Under the pieces are notes generated by a model, which saw only the letters and a list, made by a program, of their open reading frames with translations, ran no database searches and was not told where the DNA came from. 64,000 nt of DNA from Impatiens glandulifera. Lineage: Eukaryota > Streptophyta > Magnoliopsida > Ericales > Balsaminaceae. Within the stretch, counting starts at the first letter, position 1. Each line of letters starts with the position of its first letter. The position numbers were made by a program, and so were the translations under genes. The stretch is from assembly GCF_907164915.1 (NCBI RefSeq), contig NC_061863.1:8991882-9055881 (forward strand). Reading direction: 5' to 3'. Shown here in pieces: positions 39,654-53,888 of this stretch.

Positions 39654-41612
39654 ATGGGTTCTCTCAAAGAAGAAGAAAATCAAACAAACATTCAATGGGT
39701 TAAAGGACCCATCATCATCGGCGCCGGACCTTCTGGTTTAGCCGTTTCTGCTTGTCTGAAAAACATCGGAATCCCCACTCTAATCCTCGAAAGAGACGAT
39801 TGTATTGCCTCCCTATGGAAGAAAAAAACATACGATCGTCTCAAACTTCATCTCCCCAAGAAATTCTGTCAACTACCCTTCCTTAATTTCCCCAAAACCT
39901 TTCCAAAATACCCAACAAAGAAACAGTTCATCTCCTACTTAGAATCCTACGCAACCCATTTCTCCATTTCTCCTAAATTCAATCAGGAAGTTCAGAATGC
40001 TGAATTCGATTCCAAGTTTGGGGTTTGGAGGGTGAAAACCCAGGATTCAGAATACGTTTCCAGGTGGTTGATTGTCGCCGCCGGCGAGAATGCTGAGCCG
40101 GCGGTGCCGGATATTCAAGGGATTGAGAATTTTGAAGGGAATGTTATTCATACAAGTGGGTATAGTTCTGGTTTGGATTTCAAAGGGAAAAGGATTTTGG
40201 TTGTTGGTTGTGGAAATTCTGGAATGGAAGTTAGCTTGGATCTTTGTAGATTTAATGCAATTCCTCATATGGTTGTTAGAAATACTGTAAGTATTATTAG
40301 GTTTAAAAATTGAATCTTTTTCATTTCTTAATCTGGGTTATGTTTTTATGTGTCAGTTTTTGGGTTTTAGATGAAGTTCATGATCTGGGCCGTAAGTACA
40401 TCTGGATAATTCTGATCACTTTTTTTTTGTGATTTTCAGGTGCACGTATTACCTAGGGAGATGTTTGGTTTCTCGACATTCGGAATAGCTATGACAATCC
40501 TTAAATGGCTACCCATTAGAATAGTAGACAAGTTTCTTCTTCTAATGTCAAACGTTATTTTAGGAAACACAGAAAGATTAGGTCTAAAACGACCTAAAAC
40601 TGGTCCTCTTGAGCTCAAGAATGCCACAGGAAAGACACCGGTTCTTGATGTTGGAGCTCTCTCTCATATTAAAAGTGGCAAAATCAAGGTTAGTTCTTTA
40701 AGTTGGTGAAAATATGATTATTTTGATGTAAATATGTAATATAAAGTATCAATATTATTAACCCAGTTGAAATAAGAAGAATTTAAGCTAACCCATGTTA
40801 TTTTTAATTTTTTTAATATTTTTTTTAAAATAGGTGATGGAAGGAGTGAGAGAAATAACAAGAAATGGAGCAAAATTTGTAGATGGTCAAGAGAGAGAAT
40901 TTGATTCAATCATCTTTGCAACTGGCTACAAAAGCAATGTCCTTTGTTGGCTCAAGGTAAACACAAACTCCATTATTAGAAAAAAAAAAAAAAAAAACAT
41001 AAAATGCCATGGCTCAAACTGTCTTTTTCTATCTCTCCTCATTTAGTTTCTTGTTCTATCCTTATTCTCAATCTCATGTCCCTTTCCTTGATACAAGCAA
41101 GCTAGCCTGTACCCTACAAAATGAATTTTTAATATATATTTCTTTATTTTTTCACATGTTAGAAAAAATTAAAAAAAATTGGACAGTACCTTTCTTCATC
41201 CATCCTGTCTTTTGGGTAAAAACCCTGAAATTATAAATTGATGACATGTTGCTTTCATCACTTATTCCCATTTGCTTGAACTTATTATAAACCTTAACCT
41301 AGAAAGTACCCTCTTTGGTCTTTTTTTTTTCAATGTCAATAAAAGCCAATGTTTACAATTTTTTCATGTTTATACTATAAATTTATTGATATTTTTCGAT
41401 GATGAAATGGTTAGGGGAGTGATTTATTCACGAATGAAGGACGACCCATGATGCCATTTGCGGATTGTTGGAAAGGGGAAAAGAGATTGTATTGTGTCGG
41501 ATTCAATGGGAAAGGTCTTTTGGGATCTGTATCGAATTCGATTAATATTGCGAATGATATTGCTGATCAATGGAGAATGTCGAAAGATTGTATGGAGAAA
41601 TTCACATGTTGA
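39654..41612 (+). CDS. YUC: YUCCA-type flavin-containing monooxygenase (indole-3-pyruvate monooxygenase)
   Basis: Four exons, 39654-40286, 40440-40688, 40834-40956 and 41415-41612, are all phase 0 with GT-AG borders and give 400 residues, normal for the family. YUCCA enzymes convert indole-3-pyruvate to indole-3-acetic acid, the main auxin synthesis step, using FAD and NADPH. The FAD-binding GAGPSG lies at residues 23-28, the NADPH-binding GCGNSG at 185-190 and the ATGY motif at 323-326. [17 protein letters not shown] at the start of exon 2 resembles the YUC1/YUC4 subgroup. An in-frame ATG 156 bases upstream exists, but the chosen start gives the usual short N-terminus before the FAD motif. 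The C-terminal part departs from the usual PFP.GWKG..GLY consensus (here [13 protein letters not shown]). No stop or frameshift, so it is probably functional. The subgroup is judged by eye. Confidence 0.95.
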
Positions 41613-43112
41613 ATTAGAAAATTGGAGTGGGTATGAAAAAAGGGGTATATTATTGACATCTAGGGGTGAAATTGGGTTTTCCTTTTTTTCTAGGGGTTTG
41701 TTTGTAAGTAACTCAATTTTGAGGTGTTTATTATGTAATGTTTTCCTTGATTTGTCAATTTAGTATGTGACTTAGCATTTTGCATTTTCAAATTATCTTG
41801 TTTAAACTTAATTATTATAATATATGATCTATTTAATTGGACATGAAACTAATGAGACTTGGTTACATTTACAAAATAAAAAAAATTACCATATTTTTTT
41901 AAACTTCCTTCTACTAATCTTTAGAGCAAATTAACACAACAATAATAATTAGGTTACTCAAGATGGGTGATGGATGATGTGATTATATTGCCTCATTTTA
42001 AATTACATTTAAAAATTTCAATTTTTGATACAAATATATAAATAAAGGTATACCAAGTAAAATAATATAAAATGATAGGAAGGATTATTCCTTTTATTGA
42101 TTTACATGTAATTATAATTTATAACATCATATATAAAGACCATATATAAGATCAATACTTAAAGGTAATAATATATTAATACTATATAATAAATTTGAAG
42201 AAAATTAATTAAAACAATTTTGTTTTATAAAAATGATCACTCATAAGCTACTTAAAGAGACTTAGTCCTAATAAATTTATTTGTTAAAAGTTTAGTAATA
42301 GTTAATGTTGAATATGAAACTTCTAACTCTTTTTTTATAATTATTATATACAATAATATTCTCACTAAAACTAGCTTATAAATTACTAAATCAAACTAAT
42401 CCAAAATTTATAATCATAATTTGGTAATGTCAAATATTTTAACATAATTTTTATACATTTGTGTTTTGTGTATCTAAGTATATAGAAACATAAATAAATA
42501 ATAAATTTATGAAAATAGGTCATTATTAGTGAATTATGACTTATGTTGTTTGGATAAAAATAGCTAAATTATTAATGTGGAGTACACCAGATATAAAGAA
42601 AATAAAGGGTAGTTAGTGGGGCCCATTCGAAAATAATAATAAAATTTAAAAATATATGAATCAATAATTTTCTTTAAATCTATATGGGAATAAGATATTT
42701 GATAAAAAAAAAATGTTTGTAAATAAATTATTAATTTTTTTAAATTTATATTAAAATAAATAACAATAAAATATTTACAAAAGTACCCACTGTATTTAGT
42801 GACGTGTTTGGTGTCAATCGAATTTAAAGATGGCGAAAGAATCTTCTTTGAAAGCTCCTCTTCAAGACACTGACGTCATTACTGACCTTATATGACATCA
42901 CTTTTTTCTCTATTCAGTCTTTCGTCTGCATGGTTTGTTTCTGTCCAACTGTGAATTTATTGGAAATAAATTAAATTAATGAATTATTTTTTAATAAATA
43001 AAATAAAATGTAAATATCTATAAAAATTAATAAAGAAAGTGGATACAGTTTTTATGGGCTTTGTCCAACCAACAAAATATTTTATTTGAAATTGGATAAA
43101 AACTATTACTAA

Positions 43113-43156
<44 letters not shown>

Positions 43157-46100
43157 TTAATAAAATTAAAGAAAAAATATTTTGTGGTTTGTTCTGTATA
43201 GGTTAGATTTATTTGAATAAATTTTTAATTTTTTAATTATTTTTTTAATGATATTGATTTTGAGAAAATAGTTCTTTTATAATGATAAAATATTTATAAA
43301 AAATATATATAATATATTTTTGTTAAGGAATTGTGAAATTATTGATAAAATAGTGGATGAATATTTTTTATAAATTGATACGGTGTGAAGTTTCAAACCA
43401 TGAGAATATTAGTTTTGTGATGTATCTCTAAATTAGCGCTTAGCGTGAGAAAATCATGAGTTTAATATAAATGGTTAGCGAAAAAAATTAGTTTGTGAGT
43501 CTCAAAATAATGTTTAATTATATAGTGATTTTGTTTTTTAATTCAATTGTATAAAATTTTTATATTTTAAAATAAATAATTTAATAATTAAAATAATATT
43601 GACGTAATTAAAAGAATTATAATAATAATAAATAAATAATGCAAGATCAAACTCATTTAAGATTTCAAACAAATATATTATTATTCAGCTTAATTATTCA
43701 AAATAATTTTTATTTGTTGTAATTATTCAGTTTATTGGTTAAATACTTGTGTATGTTAAATTTATTTAATAAAATTACTATAGGAAACTCAATGCCTAAT
43801 CACAATTTATTCCAATTTATAAATTAACTCAAACTGATACAAATTGGTAATAATTGAGACAATGATGGGGCTGTGATTGTACTAGTATTACAACTGAATT
43901 TCACTCTCCAATAATATCCCTATTTTTTTTATATAATATATATAATATATGATGCAAGCAAGCAACCTATTTCTCAGATTTTTCAAATGTCGTACTAACA
44001 ACTCTAATTAAAAATACAGTTGTTATAGAGATTCATTATACAATTATCATTTTTTTTTATAAGTAGAGTTTATAACAATTTAATGTTATAATTCAATGAA
44101 AAATAATATAATAAAAAAAATGGGATAATAGGTATAATCAAGATCGACCAGAAGTTTGGGCTCTATATTTTTATATTTTATTTAATTTATATATTATAAA
44201 CATTAATAATTTTATCTTAAATTTAAAATGAGTAATTTAGTTTAATTAGTTAAATCAGTTAAATATTATATTAATTTGAGTTAGGTCTTAGATTCAAAAT
44301 TTTGTTAGTAATTTTTTAACTTTTTTTTTAGTGGGAGGACTATTAGCGATTATCCAGCTAGAATCACTTTAGAGACTTATAAGATTCTATATACATTGAA
44401 TTAAGTTTGAAATAATTTTTTATAATATTGTTTTAAATTGTTACTTATATATTTATTTTTGTTTAAAATAGTTCTTTATACAATATTTTATTTGACGTAC
44501 ATAATGATGAATCTAATTTAAAGTATAAACAAAATTCTTATTTTAGGTAACTTTTGATATTTTAGAAACCGTTTTTGTCACACATTGAGTTATCGAATAA
44601 CTTATTAATAGTTATTTTGATACAATTAATAGTTTACTTATCTATAGCTAATGTTTAATTTAGTTTATTAGTTGAATTATTTGTTTATTGTAATTTGTAA
44701 TAATTTATTTAATGTTGTGAGTGGCTTATATGAATTTTCATCCACCTTGTTTCATACTTTATTTAGTTTTCATGAATAAATATATTATTTGGACTAAATT
44801 ATTTTTAAAAATTGTAGATTTTATAAAATAATTAAAACTAAAATAATTTGATAGGTAATTAAATAATTATAAGTGATTTAACCGTTAAATAATTTATATT
44901 CTATAATTAAGACCCATATAGTATATTTACTAATTGAGTTGTATATGTATGAAGAATAGGATTTCAATCTAAATTGTTAGGTATATTTTGAATTATTATA
45001 TATTTTTTTTAATACAAACTTGCCATAGTAGAGATTAAATAGTTTTTTTATACTTAAAAAAGAGTTTCAACATTTTCATAAGAGTGAAATATATATACAT
45101 TTTTCTTTAAATCTTGGTATTTTATTTACAAATAAATTTGGTAGGATTAAACAAAAAAAATTAAAATAGATACATACGAGTATATACATCATACTATATT
45201 GTTAATGATTAATGAAAAATCTCATATTCACCGACAAAATGTAAGTGTAGATAGATATAAGTAACTCGTTGGTTAATATATAAATTAATTCGCATGTCAA
45301 AATTTACTTACAAAATATTTCTACACAAATTATAAATGTAATTCAATAATCGCAATTAAATTAATAGTTAAAGTGTTCGAATTTTAAACTCGTACAATTT
45401 GATATTTTTCATTTGAAAAGGTGTTCTATTGTAATTCACATATATCATTATATATAATAGAATAGTTAATAATTCTACATTATTAAATACATTAGAATAG
45501 TTAGCGAATAAGTTGAGCAAATAAACTAAACAACAAGTTAACTTAATAATTGTATCGATCAAAACAATTAATAAATCAAATCAAATGTAAATAAATGCAT
45601 TAAAAATATGGTCTTAATTTCTTCCATATCACACAAATCTCTAGAGTGAGTAGTAATTATTTCTACTGCCAAACCTTAAATTCCATCTCCTAGAAGTCAC
45701 GTCTTCATCTTATCCATTCATTTAAAATATTGCCAGATCAATTATTTATACATATATTTACTTATTTTAAATTATAATTATATATTAATACTTTTTTTTT
45801 AATATTTTATAAAAAAAAAAACAAAAAAAACAAATCATGGACAGAAGGATTATGTCACTACTTTCCAATCTCACAAGCTTACTGATCATTCCTGCAGCAA
45901 CACACAAAGCCAAATTGCCTTATTCTTTCTCAACCATCTCTCTTGTGCTGTCACTATTCTTAAATATATATATGTATTTTTATACTTATAATAATCTAAA
46001 ATCTAAAAAAAATACTTAATTTTTTTTAGCTAAAGTGTGAAACATATAATTGGTAAGACAAAATTTTACTAAGAAAACAAAACAATTGTGATGTTAGTTG

Positions 46101-49100
46101 TAACAAATTAAATCTACGAAAAACTTACAATATTAAAAACATTAAATTCCAATTAATCATAAGTAAAACGCATGTTGCATACATATATCTGAAAAAGTTG
46201 TATAAAGAAATCACAAAAATGTATGATAATGATGAAATTTTTGGACATGATAAAGATATTGATAATGAAATCGCCTTTCAAGAAGAAACAAGTTATATAT
46301 GGTTAGCAAAACGAAAAAATAAATAAACTTTATTCTTAAAATGAGTATATATATGTTAAGTCTTCTCCTTTTCTATGGCCTTGAAAGGCCTTTCTAGGCC
46401 TTCAAATACAGTCTTTTATGGTAAAAAAATAAAATTAATAGTTGAAAATGAGATACATAGTAACATTATTTACTAGGATATATAATTTAAAGCAGATCAT
46501 ATATAATATAGTCATACTCACTCAATAAAGAGAGTTCATTTATGTTTTATTGAACATACTTTTTTTTTGTTAATAATAATTTTCAAATAATATCATAATG
46601 GTATATGTTTGATTTTGTCTAAGCTAATTGTGATCTAGGTGGTAAAGTACATTGAATCAATAAAAATAATTTTATATTGTCAGCTAACAAAAGTTTGTAA
46701 AAATACAATTTTGAAGTTACAAAATAAATTAACACCATTTAAACCATTTTTTCCAACAAAGTTTGCGAAAAAGTTTCTCAAATAACTCGACTATCTCACT
46801 TTAAATATGTATTATATATAAATCAAAAATACATTTTTTTTATTAATTGTTTGTTTATGGTAATAAATGTGTGTATAACAAATTTATGAATTTTGATCAA
46901 ATTAATTTAATAATTCTCATAATATATATATATATATATATATATAATATAATATAGGTAGGGTTACATATATTTTGTCATCTTATGGCATGCAAATGTA
47001 CTGTACATTAGAAAAATGACAAATGTGTGCATGCATGCCATTGTTGATGCAGAGGACAAAATTGACCTTTTGTTTTTATTATCTCTATTCTTTTGGAATT
47101 TTCTTCTTACAGTTAAACTTCATTTTTCCTATTTATTCTTTTTGCTATGCATCATATGAACATTTAAACAAAAAATAATGTTTGTTTCCTACATGTAAAG
47201 TAACTCATCTACAAGTTAAATTTGAAACAACAACAAAAATAAATAAAAAAATTTATTTACAAGTTAATTTATTAGATGTTTATTAATTGTAATTATCAAA
47301 CACTATAGATAGTTTAATTATCTCTTAATGATAATTAATTACTATTGTTTTATGCATTTTTAACTTACAAAAGAGCTATATATTAATTACTTCGTCTTTT
47401 ATCCAAATAATTGAGTTACATGGTAACGATAGATTATGATTTTGAATCGACCATTTTTTTTTTTTTTTTGTAAGAAAATGATGATTACTTGTTTTTGTTC
47501 ATTCTTTAACTAATCTCATATCTAAATAGTTTCATTTTTGTTATATTAATTTAATCAATCAAAAACCTAAATAATTATTCAGCAATATTTAAAGAAAAAC
47601 AGCAATATTCTTAAATAACCGAACATCAAACAAGCTTTTAGAGTGCCCCGTCAACAAAATAAGAATAAACTACTAACAGTTTCCTCGTTGAAACGAATAA
47701 GCTCTTGTAAATAAGCTAAATCAAATTGGTCTCAAATTTTTTCTAATTTTGTATTCTCTCAATAAACAAATAGATTAGCCAAATTGAATAAATTAAAAGC
47801 TATCATCGGCGATTAGCGAATAAGTAACTCAATTGAATGCGATCATAGCAATTAACGAATAAGTTATGAATAGATTATACATGTCTCTTTTAAGCCTATT
47901 TAGAAACATTTATTTTGTATAATCACAATACATGTAAATAGAAATTGACATTTTCTTGTTTAGTATAGGGTTGTTTTTAATTATGATGTTGTAGGTGATA
48001 CTTTAATTGTTTCAAATAAGATCGTGAATTTTTAAAAATGTAACAAATGAATATTCAAATAAATTATTATTTTTTTATTTTGTTCACACCAAAATGGACC
48101 ATTATAGCCCAATTTAGACATCATTTATGGGCTTGGGCTATTGCTCTTTATCTTAAGCCCAAAAAAAATAAAGTAGACCCATTTCAAAAACTTTTGATGA
48201 AAATTTATCATTTTTTTATATCAAGTGTTCAACTAATTTTTATTTCTAAATATGATATCATTTAAAATCGATAAAATACTTCACAAAAATAATAATTTAT
48301 AATTTCTTATCTAGATCTTAATAAAGACCAGGACCAAAAAAGTGTTTATAAAGGCTGAAATTTGATTCTAAAACCCTAGATTAAAATAAGAAATCATGAT
48401 TGTACTAACTTTTTAAATTAAAAAAATATATTAAACATACCATTTAATGATTGCAAACAAAACCAAATGTAAAGCATTTACTCAAACTTAAAGAATTTGA
48501 TTATATTCTTATGTATATTTGTTTACTTTTTAAAGAGGAATAAAAATAAGTTGAATTTTTAATTTTAAAGCTTGTATTAATAAAATTATAATAAAAATTA
48601 TTTTAATAAATACAAATATTATATATATATATATATATACACTAAATTTTGAATAAACATTAAAAGTTTTTAACAAAATTTCAACTAATTTATCTAGAAA
48701 TATTTTTTTTAAGAAATTAAGAAAAAAAATCTTATTCTTATAATGTTTTTAGTAAAAATAATTTTTTATAATTTTTTAAAATAATTATTTATTTCTTATT
48801 TTAATTTACAAAATAATAAGTCTAACTCTTCAGCTTTAATAGACTCTATAATTTGACCATAAAACTATCACAAACTTATTTTCTATTATCTTACAAATTG
48901 TACTTGAATGTAATAAAATCTTGATTAATCCAATTTACAATTTATTTGTCACAATATTGCACAATTTTTTTTTTATCAAATTATAAATTAATGTCTTTTT
49001 TTTATAATATAATCAATAATTATTATAATCAAAAATGCATTTCTCAAGCAGATGTGACATTTTAACCCTTTTGTAAAAACAAAACTGTATATATTTTCTA

Positions 49101-51071
49101 AAAGTAAATTAACAGTTTTTTTCTTAAAATTAAAGACAATCTTTGTTTTCAAATGAGCTTATTTCTGTTTTATTTTTTTAATTGAAATAAAACATGAATC
49201 TGTACTAACTTTTCAAATCTAAATAAATAAAATATTAAATAGGTGGCCTTATTTAAACACACAAATTTTTAATATATTTGTATTTGATTTGAATGATAAA
49301 TATTAGTTTTTTATTTGAAATAGTTATATTTATATTTTTAAATATAAAGATAGAGACAAAATTGATTAATAAATTAAAAAAAAAGTATCACTTTTAAAAG
49401 GGTGGGATAAGGCTAAAAATGCTTTGGGAGACGGTTTTTAACAACTAGGGGCATAACAGTAATTTCACATGCCTGAACATAGCCGACCCAAATTAGCCAA
49501 TCAGGTAAACATACAGCCAAAAAATATAAACTTTTTTAAAATTTCAATAAAATTAAGGCGGTTAGTTTTTTTTATTTATTTTTTAATTTAAGGGTAGTTT
49601 GGGTAATTGGAGAATACTAAACATAAAAGTTTGAACACTAGAGGTGTGTTTTTATTATTATTATTATTATTTATTTTTAAGTTTGTTTATGTGTTATTTT
49701 AGTTAATTGGAATTATTTTAAAATAATTTTATTTATTTAAATTTAAATAAAAAGACATATCGGGTTAATAATTATATAACAATAATAATAATACCTTTTA
49801 AAATATAAAATATTTTATTAACAATTTAAATAATAAAATAATTATATAAAACATGATAATAAATTATTTAAAATTATTTTCAAATAATTCAAAAATAAAA
49901 AATACATTAGGTAAAAGAAAGTCAAATTATGTAACTTTTATATGGCTTCATTTTTAGTTAGTCTGGAAAACATTATGCAAAAGAACAAATGTTTTTAAAA
50001 AGATTAAATGATTTAGTTCTTCTAGTGATTAGAGAAGAATAAAATTAAGAAATTAATAAATCTTAATTGTAGCTTGTTATCATAAGGACTAATATTTAAT
50101 AGAAATATTATGTGGTATTTTATTTATGAAATATATTTAGAATAAGGTGAGATTGACCAATAATTAATAATTACTAATAATTATTACACCAATTTATAAT
50201 AATTAACTAAGACACAAAGAAAACCATTTCAAAATTTCTCTATCCAAAATTTTGACTCTCTTAGAACTTATTTATGTTGGAGTTATTTGAGATTTTTATT
50301 GAATTTTTTGAAAATAATTATTCGATGAAAAGTTAAATTATTTAGAAATTTATTGGTTGGATTAGTATAAGTCTTTTATATTTAAAATTTAAATTTAATA
50401 AAAATAAAATATAAGTATATATTTTTATTTATTAAATTGAATTGTATTTTATTTTATTTTATTAAAAAAATATCTCCACTAAGAATTGAGACTAAACAAT
50501 TCTAATAATTGCATATATGTTATTTAATAACTTAACAAAACTGACCAAAATAAGATAAAAATAATTTATAAAGTTCAAAATCAGAGCCCAACACATATTT
50601 AAGAAGTTAAAAATATTTTTTAAAGTTAAAAGAGAACTAAAAGAACTTATTGCCTTTTCAAAATATAGTAACAACACATAGTTCATAATTAACATTTGAA
50701 GAAATAAATTTACATACTACAATTTTAATTAAGATTTTATTGAGTACAAAGACATTTTTATATTGAAAAATGACATCTTGTCATATTCAAAATTTTATTT
50801 TACAAAAACAAATCAAATATAAAATTGAAAGTAATTTTGTTTGGTTTGATATTAAAGTTATGACTAATTTTTTTTTATAATAATTCAAATTAATTTTTAG
50901 GTTATTATGATGGTTGAAAAAATAATATATGTAGATATTTAATACATGATAATCCAAATCATAATAAGTGATAATTTTGTTTTCATTAACCACTAACAAC
51001 TCCATTTGATAAGAGCCCATATGTATGTTTTTCTTTTATAAATAAATAAATGGAGTTATATGATAATATAA
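41613..51071. other. Long AT-rich intergenic region, no gene supported
   Basis: YUCCA 3' flank, then stop-dense AT-rich DNA with TA runs at about 43119-43153 and 46921-46946. A 21-codon open frame at 42830-42895 contains a TGACGTCA palindrome. Site II-like GCCCA words at about 48097-48160 and an AAACCCTAG telo-box at about 48371 are the only promoter-like traces. No conserved protein was recognised. Confidence 0.6.
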
Positions 51072-53888
51072 AATAGTTATATTTCATTATAAAATACAAT
51101 TATTTAAATTATGAAAATATAATCAAAATAAATTTTAAAAATAAATTATAATAATATATATTCCATGTTTAATTTTTTTAATAAATTACGAATAATATAT
51201 TAAAATAAAAGATAGAATACTCTCATTTCACATTTTATTCACTTCGGTAAAACAACTCATCTTCTCACATATCTTATCATTTTTTTTCCAATAAACCTCT
51301 AATCCCGTGACCTTACCTTTCACTCTGGTCTATCAAATATCTAAATAAGATGTTTTAATATTTAGCATCGTCACCTCACACACTTTGGTTAATCAAAATT
51401 TAATTTAAATTTCTTAACCACTCTCAATTGTTACCGACCAATTATCCCTCGGCAAACCACATCCCAATTACAATTAGTTAAAATGTTGTACTTGTTTTTG
51501 TTAGGTTGCAAATTTGAAACATACATAATCGTTTTAAGTTTATGGACGAGTCAACTCACAACTCGACCCAAGTATCCATCAAATAGTTATATTTCAGTAT
51601 AAAAGACAATTATTTAAACTATGAAAAATCTCGTGCGATGAACACGAAAAAAATATAAACAAAATAAATTTAAAAAAAATTATAATAATATGTATTTAAT
51701 GTTTAAAATTCTTAATAAATCACGAATAATATATTAAAATAAAAAATAAAATACTCTCATTTCACATTTTATTCATTTCGGCAAAACAACTCATCTTCTC
51801 ACTTTTTTTTCAATGAACCTCTAATCTCGTGACCTTACCTTTCACTTTGGTCTATCAAATATCTTAATCATATTTTTTAATATTTAGTATAGTCACCTCA
51901 CACACTTTGGTCAATCAAATATTTAATTTATATTTTTTTAACCATTTTCAATTGTTACCGATCTATTATCCCTCGGCATACAACATTTCAATTATACTTG
52001 GTTAAAAGATTGTACTTATTTTATTAGGTTGCAAATTTGAAACATACATAACCGTTTTAAGTTTATGGGCGAGTCAACCTACAATCCGACCCAAGTATCC
52101 ATTAAATAGTTATATTTCAGTATAAAAACAATTATTTAAACAATGAAAATTCTCGTGCGATGAACACGAAAAAAAAAGATAAACAAAATAAATTTTAAAA
52201 CAATTATAATAATATGTATTCAATGTTTAAAATTCTTAATAAATCACGAATAATATATTAAACTAAAAAATAGAACACTCTTATTTCACATTTTATTCAC
52301 TTGAGTAAAACAACTCATTTTCTAACATATCTTATCACTTTTTTTTCCAATGAACCTCTCATCCTGTGAGTGTGACCTTACTTTTCACTTTGATCTATCA
52401 AATATCTGAATCATATTTTTTAATATTTAGCATCGTCATCTCATAAACTTTGGTCAATCAAATATTTGATTTATATTTTTTAACCACTTTCAATTGTTAC
52501 CGACATATTATCCCTCGGCAAACCACATTCCAATTACACTTGATTAAAGGGTTGTAGTTGTTTTGTTAGGTTGCAAATTTGAAACATACATAACTATTTT
52601 AAGTTTATGGGCGAGTCAACCCACAATCCGACCAAAGTATCCATCAAATAGTTATATTTCAGTATAAAAGACGATTATTTAAACTATGAAAATTCTCGTA
52701 CGATGAATACAGAAAAAAAATATAAACAAAATAAATATTAAAAAAAATTATAATAATATTTATTCAATAGTTAAAAATCTTAATAAATCACGAATGATAT
52801 ATTAAAATAAAAAATAGAACATTCTCATTTCACATTTTATTCATTTCGATAAAATAACTTATCTTCTCACATATCTTATCATTTTTTCCCCAATAAACCT
52901 CTAATCCCGTGACCTTATCTTTCACTTTGGTCTATCAAATATCTGAATCATATTTTTTAATATTTAGCATCGTCACCTCACACACTTTGGTCAATCAAAT
53001 ATTTGATTTATATTTTTTAATCACTTCCAATTGTTATCGACATATTATCCCTCGACAAACCACATCCCAATTATGCTTGGTTAAAAGGTTGTACTTGTTT
53101 TGTTAGGTTGCTAATTTGAAACATACATAACCGTTTTAAGTTTATGAGCGAGTCAACCCACAATTCGACCCAAGTATCCATTTATTCTCACATATATATC
53201 CAAATTAACCATAACTCTCGACCTGACAATCCGAATACTTTGAAAATGAAGCATCATTATATATGTATTAATTAGTTAAAAAGTTAAACTTATATTATTA
53301 AGAATGTCACGCGTTCATCAAATTTAGTGTTGAATTTAAAATATAAATTTTTATTAGCCTAGTTGGTTAAAAAATTGTACTTGTTTTGTTATATTGCAAG
53401 TTCGAAACATACATATAACATTTTTAATTTTATTTTTAACCGTTTTAAGTTTATGGGCGGGTCAACCCACAATCCGACTCAAGTATCCATTTATTCTCAC
53501 ATATATATCCAAATTAACCACAACTCTCGACACGACAATTCGGTCACTTTAAAAATTAAGCATCATTATATATATAGATTAGTTAGTTAAAAAGTTGAAC
53601 TTATATTTTTAAAAATGTCCCGCGTTTATTAAATTTAGTATTAAATTTAAAATATAAAGTTTTATTAGCTTAGTTGGTTAGAGAGTTTACTTGTTTTATT
53701 ATGTTATAATTTCGAAATATACATATAGCATTTTTAATTTATTTTTAACCATTTTAAGTTTTGGGCGAGTCAACCCACAATCCGACTCAAATATCCATTT
53801 ACTTTCACATATATCCAAATTAACCACAATTTTCCACCTGCCAATCCAAATACATTGAAAATTAAACATCATTATATATATTTTTAGA
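51072..53888 (-). mobile_element. Tandemly expanded Helitron-related array, minus strand
   Basis: Four units begin AATAGTTATATTTCA at 51072, 51582, 52105 and 52647 (periods 510, 523 and 542). Units 2-4 carry the short hairpin TCGTGCGATGAACACGA typical of Helitron 3' regions. The array then passes into two units of about 310 bp (roughly 53265-53575 and 53576-53888). These contain AAAATTAAGCATCATTATA or a close variant, the minus-strand 5' terminus also seen at 21149-21181. The right edge on the minus strand reads A|TC at 53888. A CTAG end was not found on the left. Each unit includes a tRNA-like TTGGTTAAAA...GGTTGCAA.TT.GAAAC stretch. Several short open frames here are incidental. Confidence 0.65.

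Noticed and set aside
42830..42895. 21-codon frame MAKESSLKAPLQDTDVITDLI with a TGACGTCA palindrome
   Set aside because: Too short, with no recognisable splice donor continuation or homology; the palindrome may be chance.
45837..46019. 60-codon frame with a hydrophobic C-terminal half
   Set aside because: No promoter, homology or conserved peptide motif; too little to call a gene.
51072..53888. CRISPR-like array appearance of regularly spaced repeats
   Set aside because: Units are over 300 bp with no spacers, in a plant nuclear context; they are Helitron-related tandem repeats.
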